Shown in pieces: positions 46,202 to 53,991 of a stretch of DNA of 64,000 nt (its first letter is position 1; each line of letters begins with the position of its first letter). Position numbers and translations under genes: made by a program. The notes beneath the pieces are model-generated. The model was not told the origin of the DNA. It searched no databases and saw nothing but the letters and a program-made list of their open reading frames with translations. The stretch is from Lamprocystis purpurea DSM 4197 (lineage in GTDB: Bacteria; Pseudomonadota; Gammaproteobacteria; Chromatiales; Chromatiaceae), in the NCBI RefSeq assembly GCF_000379525.1, contig NZ_KB902564.1, forward strand, positions 1 to 64,000. Reading direction: 5' to 3'.

Positions 46202-47961
46202 GGGTCAGCCCGTCCGCCGGCCAGCAGCATGGATGGCGTGGGATCATCCGGGGGCACGTTGAAGAGTCGCAGGGCCCCTTCCATGACCTTCGCGAAGATC
46301 GGGGCCGCCACCACGCCGCCGTAGTAGGCGCCGCCGTGCGGTTCGTCGATCATCACCACCATCACCAGGCGTGGATTTCCGGCGGGGGCCATCCCGGCGA
46401 AGACCGCCTGGTAACGGCCGGCGGCATAGCCGCGACTGCCGGACGCCTTCTTGGCGGTCCCCGTCTTGCCGGCGACCCGATAGCCCGGAACGCTCGCGCG
46501 CTTGGCCGTGCCCTTGTCGGACACCACGGTCTCCATCATCACCCGCACCGCGCGTGCCGTCTTGGCGCTCAGGACGCGTGTCCCTTCGGGTGCGCGATCA
46601 CGCCGGATCAGGGTGATCGGGCGCTTGACGCCATCGGCCGCCAGCACCGCGTAGGCCTGGGCCAACTGGACGGCGGTGACCGAGACGCTGTAGCCGAAGG
46701 CCATGGTGGCATGATCGAACGGCCGCCAACGGGTGTGATGGCGCAGGACACCGCGGGTCTCGGCCGGGAACTCCACCCCAGTCGGGTGTCCGAACCCCAG
46801 TTGGTCATAGGCCTTCCAGAGTGAGGCGTAGTCCATCATCTGGGCGAGTTTGACCACGCCCACGTTGCTCGACTTGGTGATGATTCCGGTCACGTCGAGG
46901 GTGCCGTAGCTATGCACATCGCGCACGATGCCGCCAGCCACGGCATAGGTGCCGCCGGCCGTGTTGACCCGGGTGGTCGGGGTCACCAACCCGCGCTCCA
47001 GCACCGCGGCAACCACCAGCGGTTTGACCGTGGAACCCGGCTCCATGACGTCGGTCAGGGCGCGGTTACGGCGTCGTTCGGCGTCGCGTCCGCTCAATGC
47101 ATTGGGGTTATAGCCAGGCTGGTTGACCATCGCCAGCACCTCGCCGGTGGTCACGTCCAGCACCACCGCGGTGCCGCCGACCGCCTTGTTCTCGGCCACC
47201 GCGGCTTTGAGTTCCCGATAGGCGAGGAATTGCAGCCGCCGGTCCAGGCTCAGCACCAGATCCTTGCCGTGGCGGGGCGGGCGGATCTGCTCGACCTCCT
47301 GCACGATGCGCTGCCGCCCGTCCTGAATGACCCGCCGCAGACCGGGTTCGGCGCGCAGCAGGCTGTCATAGACGGATTCCATCCCCTCCTGGCCGCGGTC
47401 TTCCACGTCCGTGAAGCCCAGGACGTGACCGAAGACCTCGACGCCGGGGTAGAAGCGCCGGTACTCGGTTTCGAAGTCCACGCCGTCGATGCCGCGGCGT
47501 TTGATCAGTTCGCGCAGCGCGCCGGTTTCCTCGAGGCTGACCCGGCGCTTGAGGTAAATGAAGCCGCGCTCGGCGTTCGCCTGCACGCGCTCACGCAGTT
47601 CAGTCGGCTTGAGTCCCAGGCAGCGGGCAAGTTCGGGAAGGGCCTCGAGCTGGGTCACGAGTTTGCGCGGATCGGCCCAGATGGTCTCGACCGGGGTGCT
47701 CGCGGCCAGCGGCTCGCCGTTGCGGTCCAGGATCATGCCGCGGCGGGCCGGGATCTCACCCACGCGCAGGTAGCGCCGCTCACCCTCACCGCGCAGGAAC
47801 TCGGTTTCGACCACCTGGCGGTAGAACACCGCGGAGGCGACCATGACGAAGGCGAACGCCAGGCCGCCCAGCAGGACGCGGCGACGGACCCGCGGGTTGG
47901 GCGGGACCGGGTCGCGTGCGCCTCGACCGCCGTGTTTGATCCGCCGCTTAGGGAGCGCCAT
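46198..47961 (-). CDS. ftsI: Penicillin-binding protein 3 / septal transpeptidase FtsI
   Basis: A 587-residue bitopic class B PBP cross-linking septal peptidoglycan. Start ATG at 47961 has AGAGGCAGG ahead; a TTG five codons earlier is less likely. An N-terminal basic tail and one transmembrane helix (VLLGGLAFAFVMVASAVFY) lead into the pedestal domain (IPARRGMILDRNGEPLA). The catalytic motifs are MEPGSTVKP (SxxK), SSNVG (SxN) and GKTGTAKKA (KTG). It overlaps ftsL and touches murF, as expected in dcw except for the missing murE. Confidence 0.96.
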   Translation of the reverse strand: MALPKRRIKHGGRGARDPVPPNPRVRRRVLLGGLAFAFVMVASAVFYRQVVETEFLRGEGERRYLRVGEIPARRGMILDRNGEPLAASTPVETIWADPRKLVTQLEALPELARCLGLKPTELRERVQANAERGFIYLKRRVSLEETGALRELIKRRGIDGVDFETEYRRFYPGVEVFGHVLGFTDVEDRGQEGMESVYDSLLRAEPGLRRVIQDGRQRIVQEVEQIRPPRHGKDLVLSLDRRLQFLAYRELKAAVAENKAVGGTAVVLDVTTGEVLAMVNQPGYNPNALSGRDAERRRNRALTDVMEPGSTVKPLVVAAVLERGLVTPTTRVNTAGGTYAVAGGIVRDVHSYGTLDVTGIITKSSNVGVVKLAQMMDYASLWKAYDQLGFGHPTGVEFPAETRGVLRHHTRWRPFDHATMAFGYSVSVTAVQLAQAYAVLAADGVKRPITLIRRDRAPEGTRVLSAKTARAVRVMMETVVSDKGTAKRASVPGYRVAGKTGTAKKASGSRGYAAGRYQAVFAGMAPAGNPRLVMVVMIDEPHGGAYYGGVVAAPIFAKVMEGALRLFNVPPDDPTPSMLLAGGRADP

Positions 47962-48262
47962 GGCCTGCCTCTTCAATCAGCATTACGTCATCGACGCGGG
48001 GTAGATACATGCCCAGTTGGTCGCGCGCCTTGCGTTCCACCCGGACATCGGTGGACAGGGCGGCCTCTTCCAGGCGTAACCGATTCCACTCCACGTCCAG
48101 CGCGTCACGTTGGGCGCGAAGGTCCTGCAATTGAGCGAAATGGATGCGCGTCAGGTACTTGGTATGCACTACCCAGACCCCGGACGCGGTGATCAGGCCG
48201 AGCAACAGGAGCACCGCGACGGCGCCGGTACGCTTCATCAATGGATGACGCGCCGGCTTCAT
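47948..48262 (-). CDS. ftsL: Cell division protein FtsL
   Basis: A 104-residue small bitopic divisome protein partnering FtsQ and FtsB. Short cytoplasmic start ([11 protein letters not shown]), one transmembrane helix ([20 protein letters not shown]), then a periplasmic coiled coil ([20 protein letters not shown]). The conserved [11 protein letters not shown] region ends the protein. ATG at 48262 overlaps the rsmH stop by four bases. A longer open frame upstream is out-of-frame overlap with rsmH and is rejected. Confidence 0.92.
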   Translation of the reverse strand: MKPARHPLMKRTGAVAVLLLLGLITASGVWVVHTKYLTRIHFAQLQDLRAQRDALDVEWNRLRLEEAALSTDVRVERKARDQLGMYLPRVDDVMLIEEAGHGAP

Positions 48263-49191
48263 GCGCAACGCTCCGCAACCCGCAGGATGGCGCTGCGCGC
48301 CCGCGGATTGCCTGCCGTTTCCGCCGGACTCGGACGTACCGGTTTGCCCAGCGCGCGCAGGCGTCCGCGGGTCTCGGCCGCGGTCACCGGGAGCCCCTTG
48401 GGCAACTGCGGGCCGCGTGCCTCGTCGCGGATGAAGCGCTTGACGATCCGATCCTCCAGCGAGTGGAAGCTGATGACCACCAGGCGTCCGGCGACCGCGA
48501 GGAGGTCGCACACCTGGGCCAGCGCGCGCGTCAGCTCGCCGAGCTCGTCGTTGACCTGAATGCGCAGGGCCTGGAAGGTCCGGGTAGCGGGGTGTTTTCC
48601 CGGCTCACGGGTCGGCGCCGCACGCGCCACCAGGTCGGCGAGCTGGCGAGTGGTCTCGATGGGGGCGTGCACGCGCGTCGCGACAATGGCGCGGGCAATA
48701 CGCCCGGCAAACCGCTCTTCGCCGAACTCGCGCAGTACCGCGGCGATCACGCTTGGTTCGGCCTGTGCCAGCCAGACGGCGGCGGACGCACCGCGGGTGG
48801 GGTCCATGCGCATATCGAGCGGACCGTCGGCCATGAAGCTGAAGCCGCGCTCGGCGGTGTCGAGTTGCGGCGAAGAGACACCCAAATCCAACAAGATACC
48901 CTGTACGCATCCGCTGACGCCGACACTTGAGACGGCGGCGGCCAGTTCACCGAAGGGGGACTGGACGGCGGTCAGGCGGGAGTCGGTCGCGGCCAGCTCC
49001 CGCGCGGCCATGATGGCCTCCGGGTCGCGATCGATGGCGATCAGCCGCCCGGCGCTGCCCAGCCGCGCAAGAATCGCGCGCGCATGGCCGCCGCGGCCGA
49101 AGGTGCCGTCGACGTAGATGCCGTTGGGGTCAATCGCCAGGGCCTGCACGCTGTCCTCCAATAAGACCGGTCGATGGGTCGCGTCCGTCAC
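48259..49191 (-). CDS. rsmH: 16S rRNA (cytosine(1402)-N(4))-methyltransferase
   Basis: A 310-residue SAM-dependent enzyme methylating N4 of C1402 in 16S rRNA. I chose the GTG at 49191, nine bases after mraZ, because it gives the family start ([14 protein letters not shown]) and length (E. coli 313). The SAM loop is [56 protein letters not shown] and [15 protein letters not shown] are the remaining signatures. RsmI, which methylates the same cytosine at the 2'-O position, is encoded 1.4 kb away. Confidence 0.95.
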   Translation of the reverse strand: MTDATHRPVLLEDSVQALAIDPNGIYVDGTFGRGGHARAILARLGSAGRLIAIDRDPEAIMAARELAATDSRLTAVQSPFGELAAAVSSVGVSGCVQGILLDLGVSSPQLDTAERGFSFMADGPLDMRMDPTRGASAAVWLAQAEPSVIAAVLREFGEERFAGRIARAIVATRVHAPIETTRQLADLVARAAPTREPGKHPATRTFQALRIQVNDELGELTRALAQVCDLLAVAGRLVVISFHSLEDRIVKRFIRDEARGPQLPKGLPVTAAETRGRLRALGKPVRPSPAETAGNPRARSAILRVAERCA

Positions 49192-49199
49192 GGCGCGCG

Positions 49200-49655
49200 T
49201 TAAAACTTCAGTTTGCCGAGCGCGGACGACATGGCCAGCTCGCCGATGTTCCGGTCGTCCAGATCCGCCAGGGTCTTGTCCTTCCATCGCTGTTCGTCCC
49301 ATATCTCGAACTTCCCACCCTGACCGACCAGGGCGACACGCTTATCTAAAAAGGCAAATTCACGCAGGGGCTGGGGCAGCAGGATGCGCCCCTGGGCGTC
49401 CATCTCGACTTCTTCCGCGTGACCCAGATAGAGCCTCAGTACGGAACGGGCGACTTCATCGAAGGCGGGCATGTCGGCAAAGTCACGCTCGATCACCTCC
49501 CAGGTTTTCACGGGGAAGAGCAACAGGCAACGCGCCCGGTCCACCGTCAGGATCAGGTTCGTATCGCCCGCGGCCAACAGCCGCTCGCGCGGCTTGGCCG
49601 GGATCGCGAGGCGCCCCTTGGCATCGAGACTGAGATAGGTGGAACCGCGAAACAC
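49200..49655 (-). CDS. mraZ: Transcriptional regulator MraZ
   Basis: A 151-residue AbrB-fold protein with two MraZ repeats: [20 protein letters not shown] and [20 protein letters not shown]. It binds TGGG-type direct repeats ahead of its own operon and represses dcw transcription in studied bacteria. The start is GTG at 49655 behind GGGGGGAGAGGA. First gene of the operon; repeats and promoter are described in their own entries. Confidence 0.95.
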   Translation of the reverse strand: MFRGSTYLSLDAKGRLAIPAKPRERLLAAGDTNLILTVDRARCLLLFPVKTWEVIERDFADMPAFDEVARSVLRLYLGHAEEVEMDAQGRILLPQPLREFAFLDKRVALVGQGGKFEIWDEQRWKDKTLADLDDRNIGELAMSSALGKLKF

Positions 49656-49683
49656 TCCTCTCCCCCCGGGTCGCGCTTATTTT

Positions 49684-49717
49684 CCCGTTCTTCCCACTTT
49701 TCCCCACTTTGCGCCCA
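49684..49717 (-). promoter_or_regulatory. MraZ-binding repeats
   Basis: On the minus strand four GGG-core repeats follow one another: TGGGCGC, TGGGGAA, TGGGAAG and CGGGAAA, spaced 11, 10 and 9 bases apart. This is the layout bound by MraZ in other proteobacteria (about 10-bp period). They lie just downstream of the -10 box, so MraZ binding would block the mra promoter. Confidence 0.68.
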
Positions 49718-49745
49718 TATTAGCCAGCGACCGCGCGAGCGTCAA
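49717..49745 (-). promoter_or_regulatory. Sigma-70 promoter of the dcw operon
   Basis: Minus strand: TTGACG (-35), a 17-base spacer, TAATAT (-10). The match is near consensus at optimal spacing. The predicted start is about 49710, some 55 bases before the mraZ GTG. Confidence 0.8.
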
Positions 49746-49935
49746 GTTTGTCTGACCAGTTTTTTTGTTAATGCTCAGCGACTTAAAAGTAAGTCGCAAC
49801 GCGTCATCCGAAGTCGGACAAAAGCGCGTCCGCTCAGTAAGATGAGCTTGATTACCGTGGGATTGGTGCGGCTGAAGGGGCGGGGACGGGTGCGCGCCGC
49901 CGCTGGGTGCGGGCGGGCGTCACCGGTGAAGGGGA

Positions 49936-50319
49936 GGGAGTCGGCCTGTAAGCCGGGTTCTGTCGAGGACAGCCATTCATCTGGGACGTATGTCGCCATA
50001 CGCCTCGAGCGACCTACCCGGGGACATGCGCGGGCCGCGCAGCGCAGCCCGTGGGCTGCCCGTCCCCCTATTTGGTCTTGCTCCGGGTGGGGTTTACCCT
50101 GCCACCGACGTTGCCGTCGGCGCGGTGCGCTCTTACCGCACCATTTCACCCTTACCTTCCGTGTCCCGACAGTCGCCTGAACACGGAGTTGGCGGTCTAT
50201 TTTCTGTGGCACTTTCCGTGGGCTCGCGCCCCCCAGGCGTTACCTGGCACCCTGCCCTATGGAGCCCGGACTTTCCTCCCCGCTCGCAAGCGGGCGGAGC
50301 GGCTGTCCGGCCGACTCCC
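49936..50319 (-). ncRNA. rnpB: RNase P RNA, class A
   Basis: The catalytic RNA of RNase P, about 384 nt. The 5' end GGGAGTCGGCC pairs with the 3' end GGCCGACTCCC to form P1. Conserved blocks appear in order on the minus strand: GAGGAAAGTCCGGGCTCCAT, AGGGCAGGGTGCCAGGTAA, GGGTGAAATGGTGCGGTAAG, GCGCACCGCG, CCCGGAGCAAGACCAAATAG, GGGTAGGTCGC, GATGAATGGCTGTCC and ACAGAACCCGGCTTA. End positions are taken from P1 and may be off by a few bases. Confidence 0.96.
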
Positions 50320-50406
50320 GATGAGCAGTCTACCCGAATTCATGATATCCCAGGAACGATTCGTTAAGGCGATTTCCGAATCGGACGCGATCAAGAATCA
50401 AGCTCC

Positions 50407-50488
50407 GTAGGAGCCCGCTTGCGGGCGACCCGACCTGCCGGAAGCGAGTCATTGTGCCCCCACCCGTCGCCCGCAAGCGGGCTCCTAC
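50407..50488. repeat. REPIN-like pair of inverted 23-bp REP units
   Basis: Arms at 50407-50429 and 50466-50488 are perfect 23-bp inverted copies separated by 36 bases. Each arm starts GTAGGAGC and is itself nearly palindromic (GCCCGCTTGCGGGC). This two-unit arrangement matches REP doublets moved by RAYT transposases. It fills the gap between rnpB and rsmI. Confidence 0.72.
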
Positions 50489-50572
50489 GGGTTGGATATT
50501 TCGCGCAAATCACCTAACTGCTCAACCAATATCCGGCGATCGTTTACGCAAAGACGTAAGGAGGCTCTCTTG

Positions 50573-51451
50573 TCAATCCGGTTCTGCTGACTGATCGGGA
50601 GGCCCGGCTGCCAGCCCCAATGCCAAGCCGAGTTTGTAGAGGTCGTTTTTTCGGGCGCCGGTCAGTTGTGCGGCCAGGCCCGCGGCCTGGCGCAGGGGGA
50701 GTTCGGCGGCCAGGACGCGCAGCACGCGGCCTTGTTCCGCCGCGTCAGCGGTCTGCGGGGAGCGGTTACCCTCGACCAGGATCACCAGTTCGCCGAGTTG
50801 CTGCTCCGCATCGGTCGCCAGCCGTCGGGCCAGTTCGTCCGCCGAGCCGCTGAGAAAGGTCTCGAAGCGCTTGGTCAGTTCGCGGGCGACCACGACGCGC
50901 CGGTCTGGTCCCAGGATTGCGCCCAGATCGGTCAGGGTCTCGATGGCACGCCGCCCGCTCTCGTAGAGGATCAGGGTCGCTTGCTCGCGCGCCAGCGGCG
51001 CGAACCAGGCCCGTCGTTGGGCGCTGGTGCGCGGCGGAAACCCGAGGAACAGGAAGCGGTCGCTGGGCAATCCGGCGGCACAGAGCGCGCAGATTGCTGC
51101 GTTGGCCCCCGGGATCGGCACCACCTCGAGCCCCCGCGCCCGCGCGGTCGCGACCAATTCATAGCCCGGATCGCTGATCAGGGGTGTGCCGGCATCGGAA
51201 ACCAGGGCCAGGTTCAGACCGGACTCCAGAAATTCGATCAGGCGCGCTGCGGCCTTGGACTCGTTGTGATCGTGGTAGGCGATGAGTCGGGTATTGATCC
51301 CGCAATAGGCGAGCAGGTGCCGCGTCTCCCGAGTATCCTCGGCGGCGATCAGGTCCACGTCAGTCAACACCTTACGGGCGCGATCCGTCAAATCGCCCAG
51401 ATTGCCGATCGGTGTTGCCACCACGTATAGTATCCCGCGTCTTCCTTCCAC
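50573..51451 (-). CDS. rsmI: 16S rRNA (cytidine(1402)-2'-O)-methyltransferase
   Basis: A 292-residue tetrapyrrole-methylase-fold enzyme, 2'-O-methylating C1402 of 16S rRNA. Signatures: LYVVATPIGNLGDLTDRA, DLIAAEDTRETRHLL, ALVSDAGTPLISDPGYELV, VVPIPGANAAICAL and FLGFPPRTSAQRRAW. Start is GTG behind GGGGAG. It is divergent from lpoA with a gap of only 35 bases, the standard neighbourhood in gammaproteobacteria. Confidence 0.95.
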   Translation of the reverse strand: MEGRRGILYVVATPIGNLGDLTDRARKVLTDVDLIAAEDTRETRHLLAYCGINTRLIAYHDHNESKAAARLIEFLESGLNLALVSDAGTPLISDPGYELVATARARGLEVVPIPGANAAICALCAAGLPSDRFLFLGFPPRTSAQRRAWFAPLAREQATLILYESGRRAIETLTDLGAILGPDRRVVVARELTKRFETFLSGSADELARRLATDAEQQLGELVILVEGNRSPQTADAAEQGRVLRVLAAELPLRQAAGLAAQLTGARKNDLYKLGLALGLAAGPPDQSAEPD

Positions 51452-51486
51452 TTCATCGCTCCCCGCACTGCAACGGAACCCGTATC

Positions 51487-52833
51487 ATGCATCAAGATCG
51501 CCCCGTCGCGTCCTTCCGCTCCAACATCCGTCGGTTCCCCGGCTCGGTTCGGACCTTGACCTTGAGTATGGCAATGATCCTGAGCGGGACGCTCGGCGGC
51601 TGCGCCGGCCTGCCGTGGGACAAGGCGCCGACGAACTTCCGCGGCGGGTATGCCGCGGGCGATAAGGTGACCGCTATCCTGCCCGGCAAGGGGCCGGTAG
51701 CGGACGTTGCCGATGCAGTCCGCGAGGGGCTGCGGGCCGCCCACGGCGCCGACGACACGGCCGCCAAGCCGACCCTGACGTTCATCGCGAGCGAGCAACC
51801 CAACAAGATCGCCGAGGCCCATGGGGAAGCGGTAGCGGCCGGAGCAACCCAGGTGATCGGGCCCTTGCTGAAGCCGGCAGTCGATGTCCTGGCAACGGGG
51901 CCGGCCTTGAAGGTCCCGACCCTGGCCCTCAACCAAGCGGCCGCTGCCGGCAAGGCCGTGGGGAACCTCTACCAGTTCGCCTTGGCGCCAGAGACCGAGG
52001 CAGTGGATGCGGCCAACCAGGCCAAGGCGATGGGTTTCACCCGCGCCCTGATGCTGGCCCCGGCGGGCGAGGCGGGCCAGCGGCGCAGCGATGCCTTCCG
52101 GCGCCAGTGGGAAAAGCTCGGTGCGACCCTGGTGGGCCAGGCCAGCTTCGATCCAGCCGCCACGGACGCTGCGAAAACGCTGAATGCACTGCTGAAAAAA
52201 GGCGAGGCGGACTTCCTCTTTCTGGCCGTCGATGCGGACCAGGCGCGCCGGCTTTACCCCCCGATCCGCGATGGTGCGAACGCCCTCCCGGTGATCGCGA
52301 CCTCGGCGGTTTACTCCGGCGCGGCCGATGCCGCCCGCGACAAGGCGTTGGCCGGGCTGTATTTCGTCGATCTGCCTTGGGTGCTCGGGGTGGGTCAGGC
52401 GAATGACCCCGTGGCCCGCGCCAATCTCAAGGGGAAATCGGCGGCGCTGGCGACGCCCCTGGGACTGCGTCTCTATGCGATGGGGATCGATGCGTACCGG
52501 CTGGCACCGCGTCTCGCCGGTCTCGCCAAGGACCCGGCGGCCACCTTCCCCGGCGCGACCGGCACGCTGTCGCTCGACGCACTGGGGCGGGTGCAGCGTC
52601 AGTTGACCCTGGCGCAGTTCACCGCGACCGGTCCCCAGCCGGTGACTGCCAAGCCGGCCGCCAAACAGCGCGGTTGGATGCCCTTTGCCAGGCCGGCAGC
52701 GGCCGCCCAACCGGCCGCCCAACCGGCCGCGGTCGTCGCGCCAGCCAAGACCCCGTCACCGTCGGCGGCAGAGCCTAAGCCGAAGCCTGAACCCAAGCGC
52801 CCGTTGCCGCAGCCCGCGGTCACGGGTGGATGA
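51487..52833 (+). CDS. lpoA: LpoA-like penicillin-binding protein activator, lipoprotein
   Basis: A 448-residue outer-membrane lipoprotein related to LpoA, which stimulates PBP1A. A signal peptide ends at the lipobox LGGC (AMILSGTLGGCAGLPW). The rest is a periplasmic-binding-protein fold (VAAGATQVIGPLLKPAVDVL, FLFLAVDADQARRLYP). E. coli LpoA has 678 residues with an N-terminal TPR domain; here that domain is absent and only the C-terminal domain plus a Pro/Ala/Lys-rich tail (~residues 395-448) remains. Position between rsmI and yraN supports the name. ATG at 51487 is preferred over an earlier frame start that overlaps rsmI. Confidence 0.8.
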   Translation: MHQDRPVASFRSNIRRFPGSVRTLTLSMAMILSGTLGGCAGLPWDKAPTNFRGGYAAGDKVTAILPGKGPVADVADAVREGLRAAHGADDTAAKPTLTFIASEQPNKIAEAHGEAVAAGATQVIGPLLKPAVDVLATGPALKVPTLALNQAAAAGKAVGNLYQFALAPETEAVDAANQAKAMGFTRALMLAPAGEAGQRRSDAFRRQWEKLGATLVGQASFDPAATDAAKTLNALLKKGEADFLFLAVDADQARRLYPPIRDGANALPVIATSAVYSGAADAARDKALAGLYFVDLPWVLGVGQANDPVARANLKGKSAALATPLGLRLYAMGIDAYRLAPRLAGLAKDPAATFPGATGTLSLDALGRVQRQLTLAQFTATGPQPVTAKPAAKQRGWMPFARPAAAAQPAAQPAAVVAPAKTPSPSAAEPKPKPEPKRPLPQPAVTGG

Positions 52834-53201
52834 AGCCTACCGGCGGTCCGGACGGCGCTGCCCGGTCGTCGATCGGCCAGGACAAGGAGCGTCTCGCCGC
52901 TGATTTCCTGACGCGTCAGGGATTGCGCCTGATCGCCCGAAACCACCGCTGTCGTTTCGGCGAGATCGATCTGATCATGGGCGACGCCGGGGTGCTCGTG
53001 TTCGTGGAGGTTCGTTATCGCGCCTCCTCCCGGTTCGGCACCCCGGCCGAGACCGTGGATCACCACAAGCAGCGGCGCCTCGTCGCCGCCGCGAACCACT
53101 ATCTGCTGGCCCACCCCAGCGTGTTACCCTGTCGCTTCGATGTGGTCGCGATGACCGGCCAGGATCAGGTTCTGTGGCTCAAGGATGCGTTCGGCACTTA
53201 G
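52830..53201 (+). CDS. yraN: UPF0102 (YraN) family protein
   Basis: A 123-residue member of the restriction-endonuclease-like YraN family. The core EIDLIMGDAGVLVFVEVRYR carries the D-x(n)-E-x-R/K pattern of that nuclease fold, with the usual Lys replaced by Arg. GPDGAARSSIGQDKERLAADFL is the family N-terminus (too long to match fully by eye). Biological role not established. It overlaps lpoA by four bases (ATGA), so it is translationally coupled. Confidence 0.92.
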   Translation: MKPTGGPDGAARSSIGQDKERLAADFLTRQGLRLIARNHRCRFGEIDLIMGDAGVLVFVEVRYRASSRFGTPAETVDHHKQRRLVAAANHYLLAHPSVLPCRFDVVAMTGQDQVLWLKDAFGT

Positions 53202-53291
53202 CGAGCCTCCAACTATGCGTGGTGACGTGTCTTGCTACACCCGATGGGTTTGCATTTCTCAGTTGTTCGTTCTCTAGCTGTCTGTATCGGC

Positions 53292-53987
53292 ATGGCACCA
53301 GGCTCGCCGCGCGCCACTTGCGTTGTGCCACTGACCGGTGCGTGGCGGCACGGCCCGAACGGCACCCATCCGCACCCCTCCCGGTACCGCACCGCGGTCC
53401 TGCTGCTGGTCATAACCCTGACCCCTTTGCTGGGCGCCCCCCTCCTGAGCGGGTGTGCGGCTGTGGTGGTTGGCGGGGCCGCGGTGGGCGCGATGGCTGC
53501 CTATGACCGCCGCGGTTATACGGCGTTCATCGACGACCAGCGGATCGAGTTCGATGCCGGTCGTGCCCTGGCGGCCGAACCGGCGCTCAAGGACCGTGGA
53601 CGTATCTCAGTGACCAGTTACAATTACAAGGTGTTGCTGACCGGTCAGGCACAGACCGACGCGGTGGCGGCCCACGCGGCCGGGGTGGTCAGCCGCTTGC
53701 CGAAGGTGCAGACAGTCGTCAATCAACTGACCGTCGGGCCGGATATCAGCCTGCGGCGCGAGAGCGAAGACGTGCTGCTGACCTCGCGCGCCAAACTGGC
53801 GCTCTTCAATGTCAAGGTTCCCGGCTTCGACCCGACGCGGGTCAAGGTGGTCAGTGAAGATGGTGTGGTCTACTTGCTGGGACTGGTGTCGAGCGAGGAA
53901 GGGGATGCGGCGGCCGAACAGGTCAGCTTCGTGCCCGGGATCGCGCGGGTGGTGAAGCTTTTCGAGTATCGGGAACCCGAGGTCTGA
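53292..53987 (+). CDS. dolP: BON-domain lipoprotein, DolP (YraP) type
   Basis: A ~231-residue outer-membrane lipoprotein. The signal (TAVLLLVITLTPLLGAPLLSGC) ends in a lipobox, followed by AAVVVGGAAVGAM typical of DolP. Two BON domains follow: ISVTSYNYKVLLTGQAQTDA and TRVKVVSEDGVVYLLGLVS. DolP supports envelope integrity and septal amidase control in E. coli. The start is uncertain: ATG 53244, ATG 53292 and GTG 53325 are possible, none with a clear ribosome-binding site. In many relatives diaA lies between yraN and this gene; here it is missing. Confidence 0.85.
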   Translation: MAPGSPRATCVVPLTGAWRHGPNGTHPHPSRYRTAVLLLVITLTPLLGAPLLSGCAAVVVGGAAVGAMAAYDRRGYTAFIDDQRIEFDAGRALAAEPALKDRGRISVTSYNYKVLLTGQAQTDAVAAHAAGVVSRLPKVQTVVNQLTVGPDISLRRESEDVLLTSRAKLALFNVKVPGFDPTRVKVVSEDGVVYLLGLVSSEEGDAAAEQVSFVPGIARVVKLFEYREPEV

Positions 53988-53991
53988 ACCC

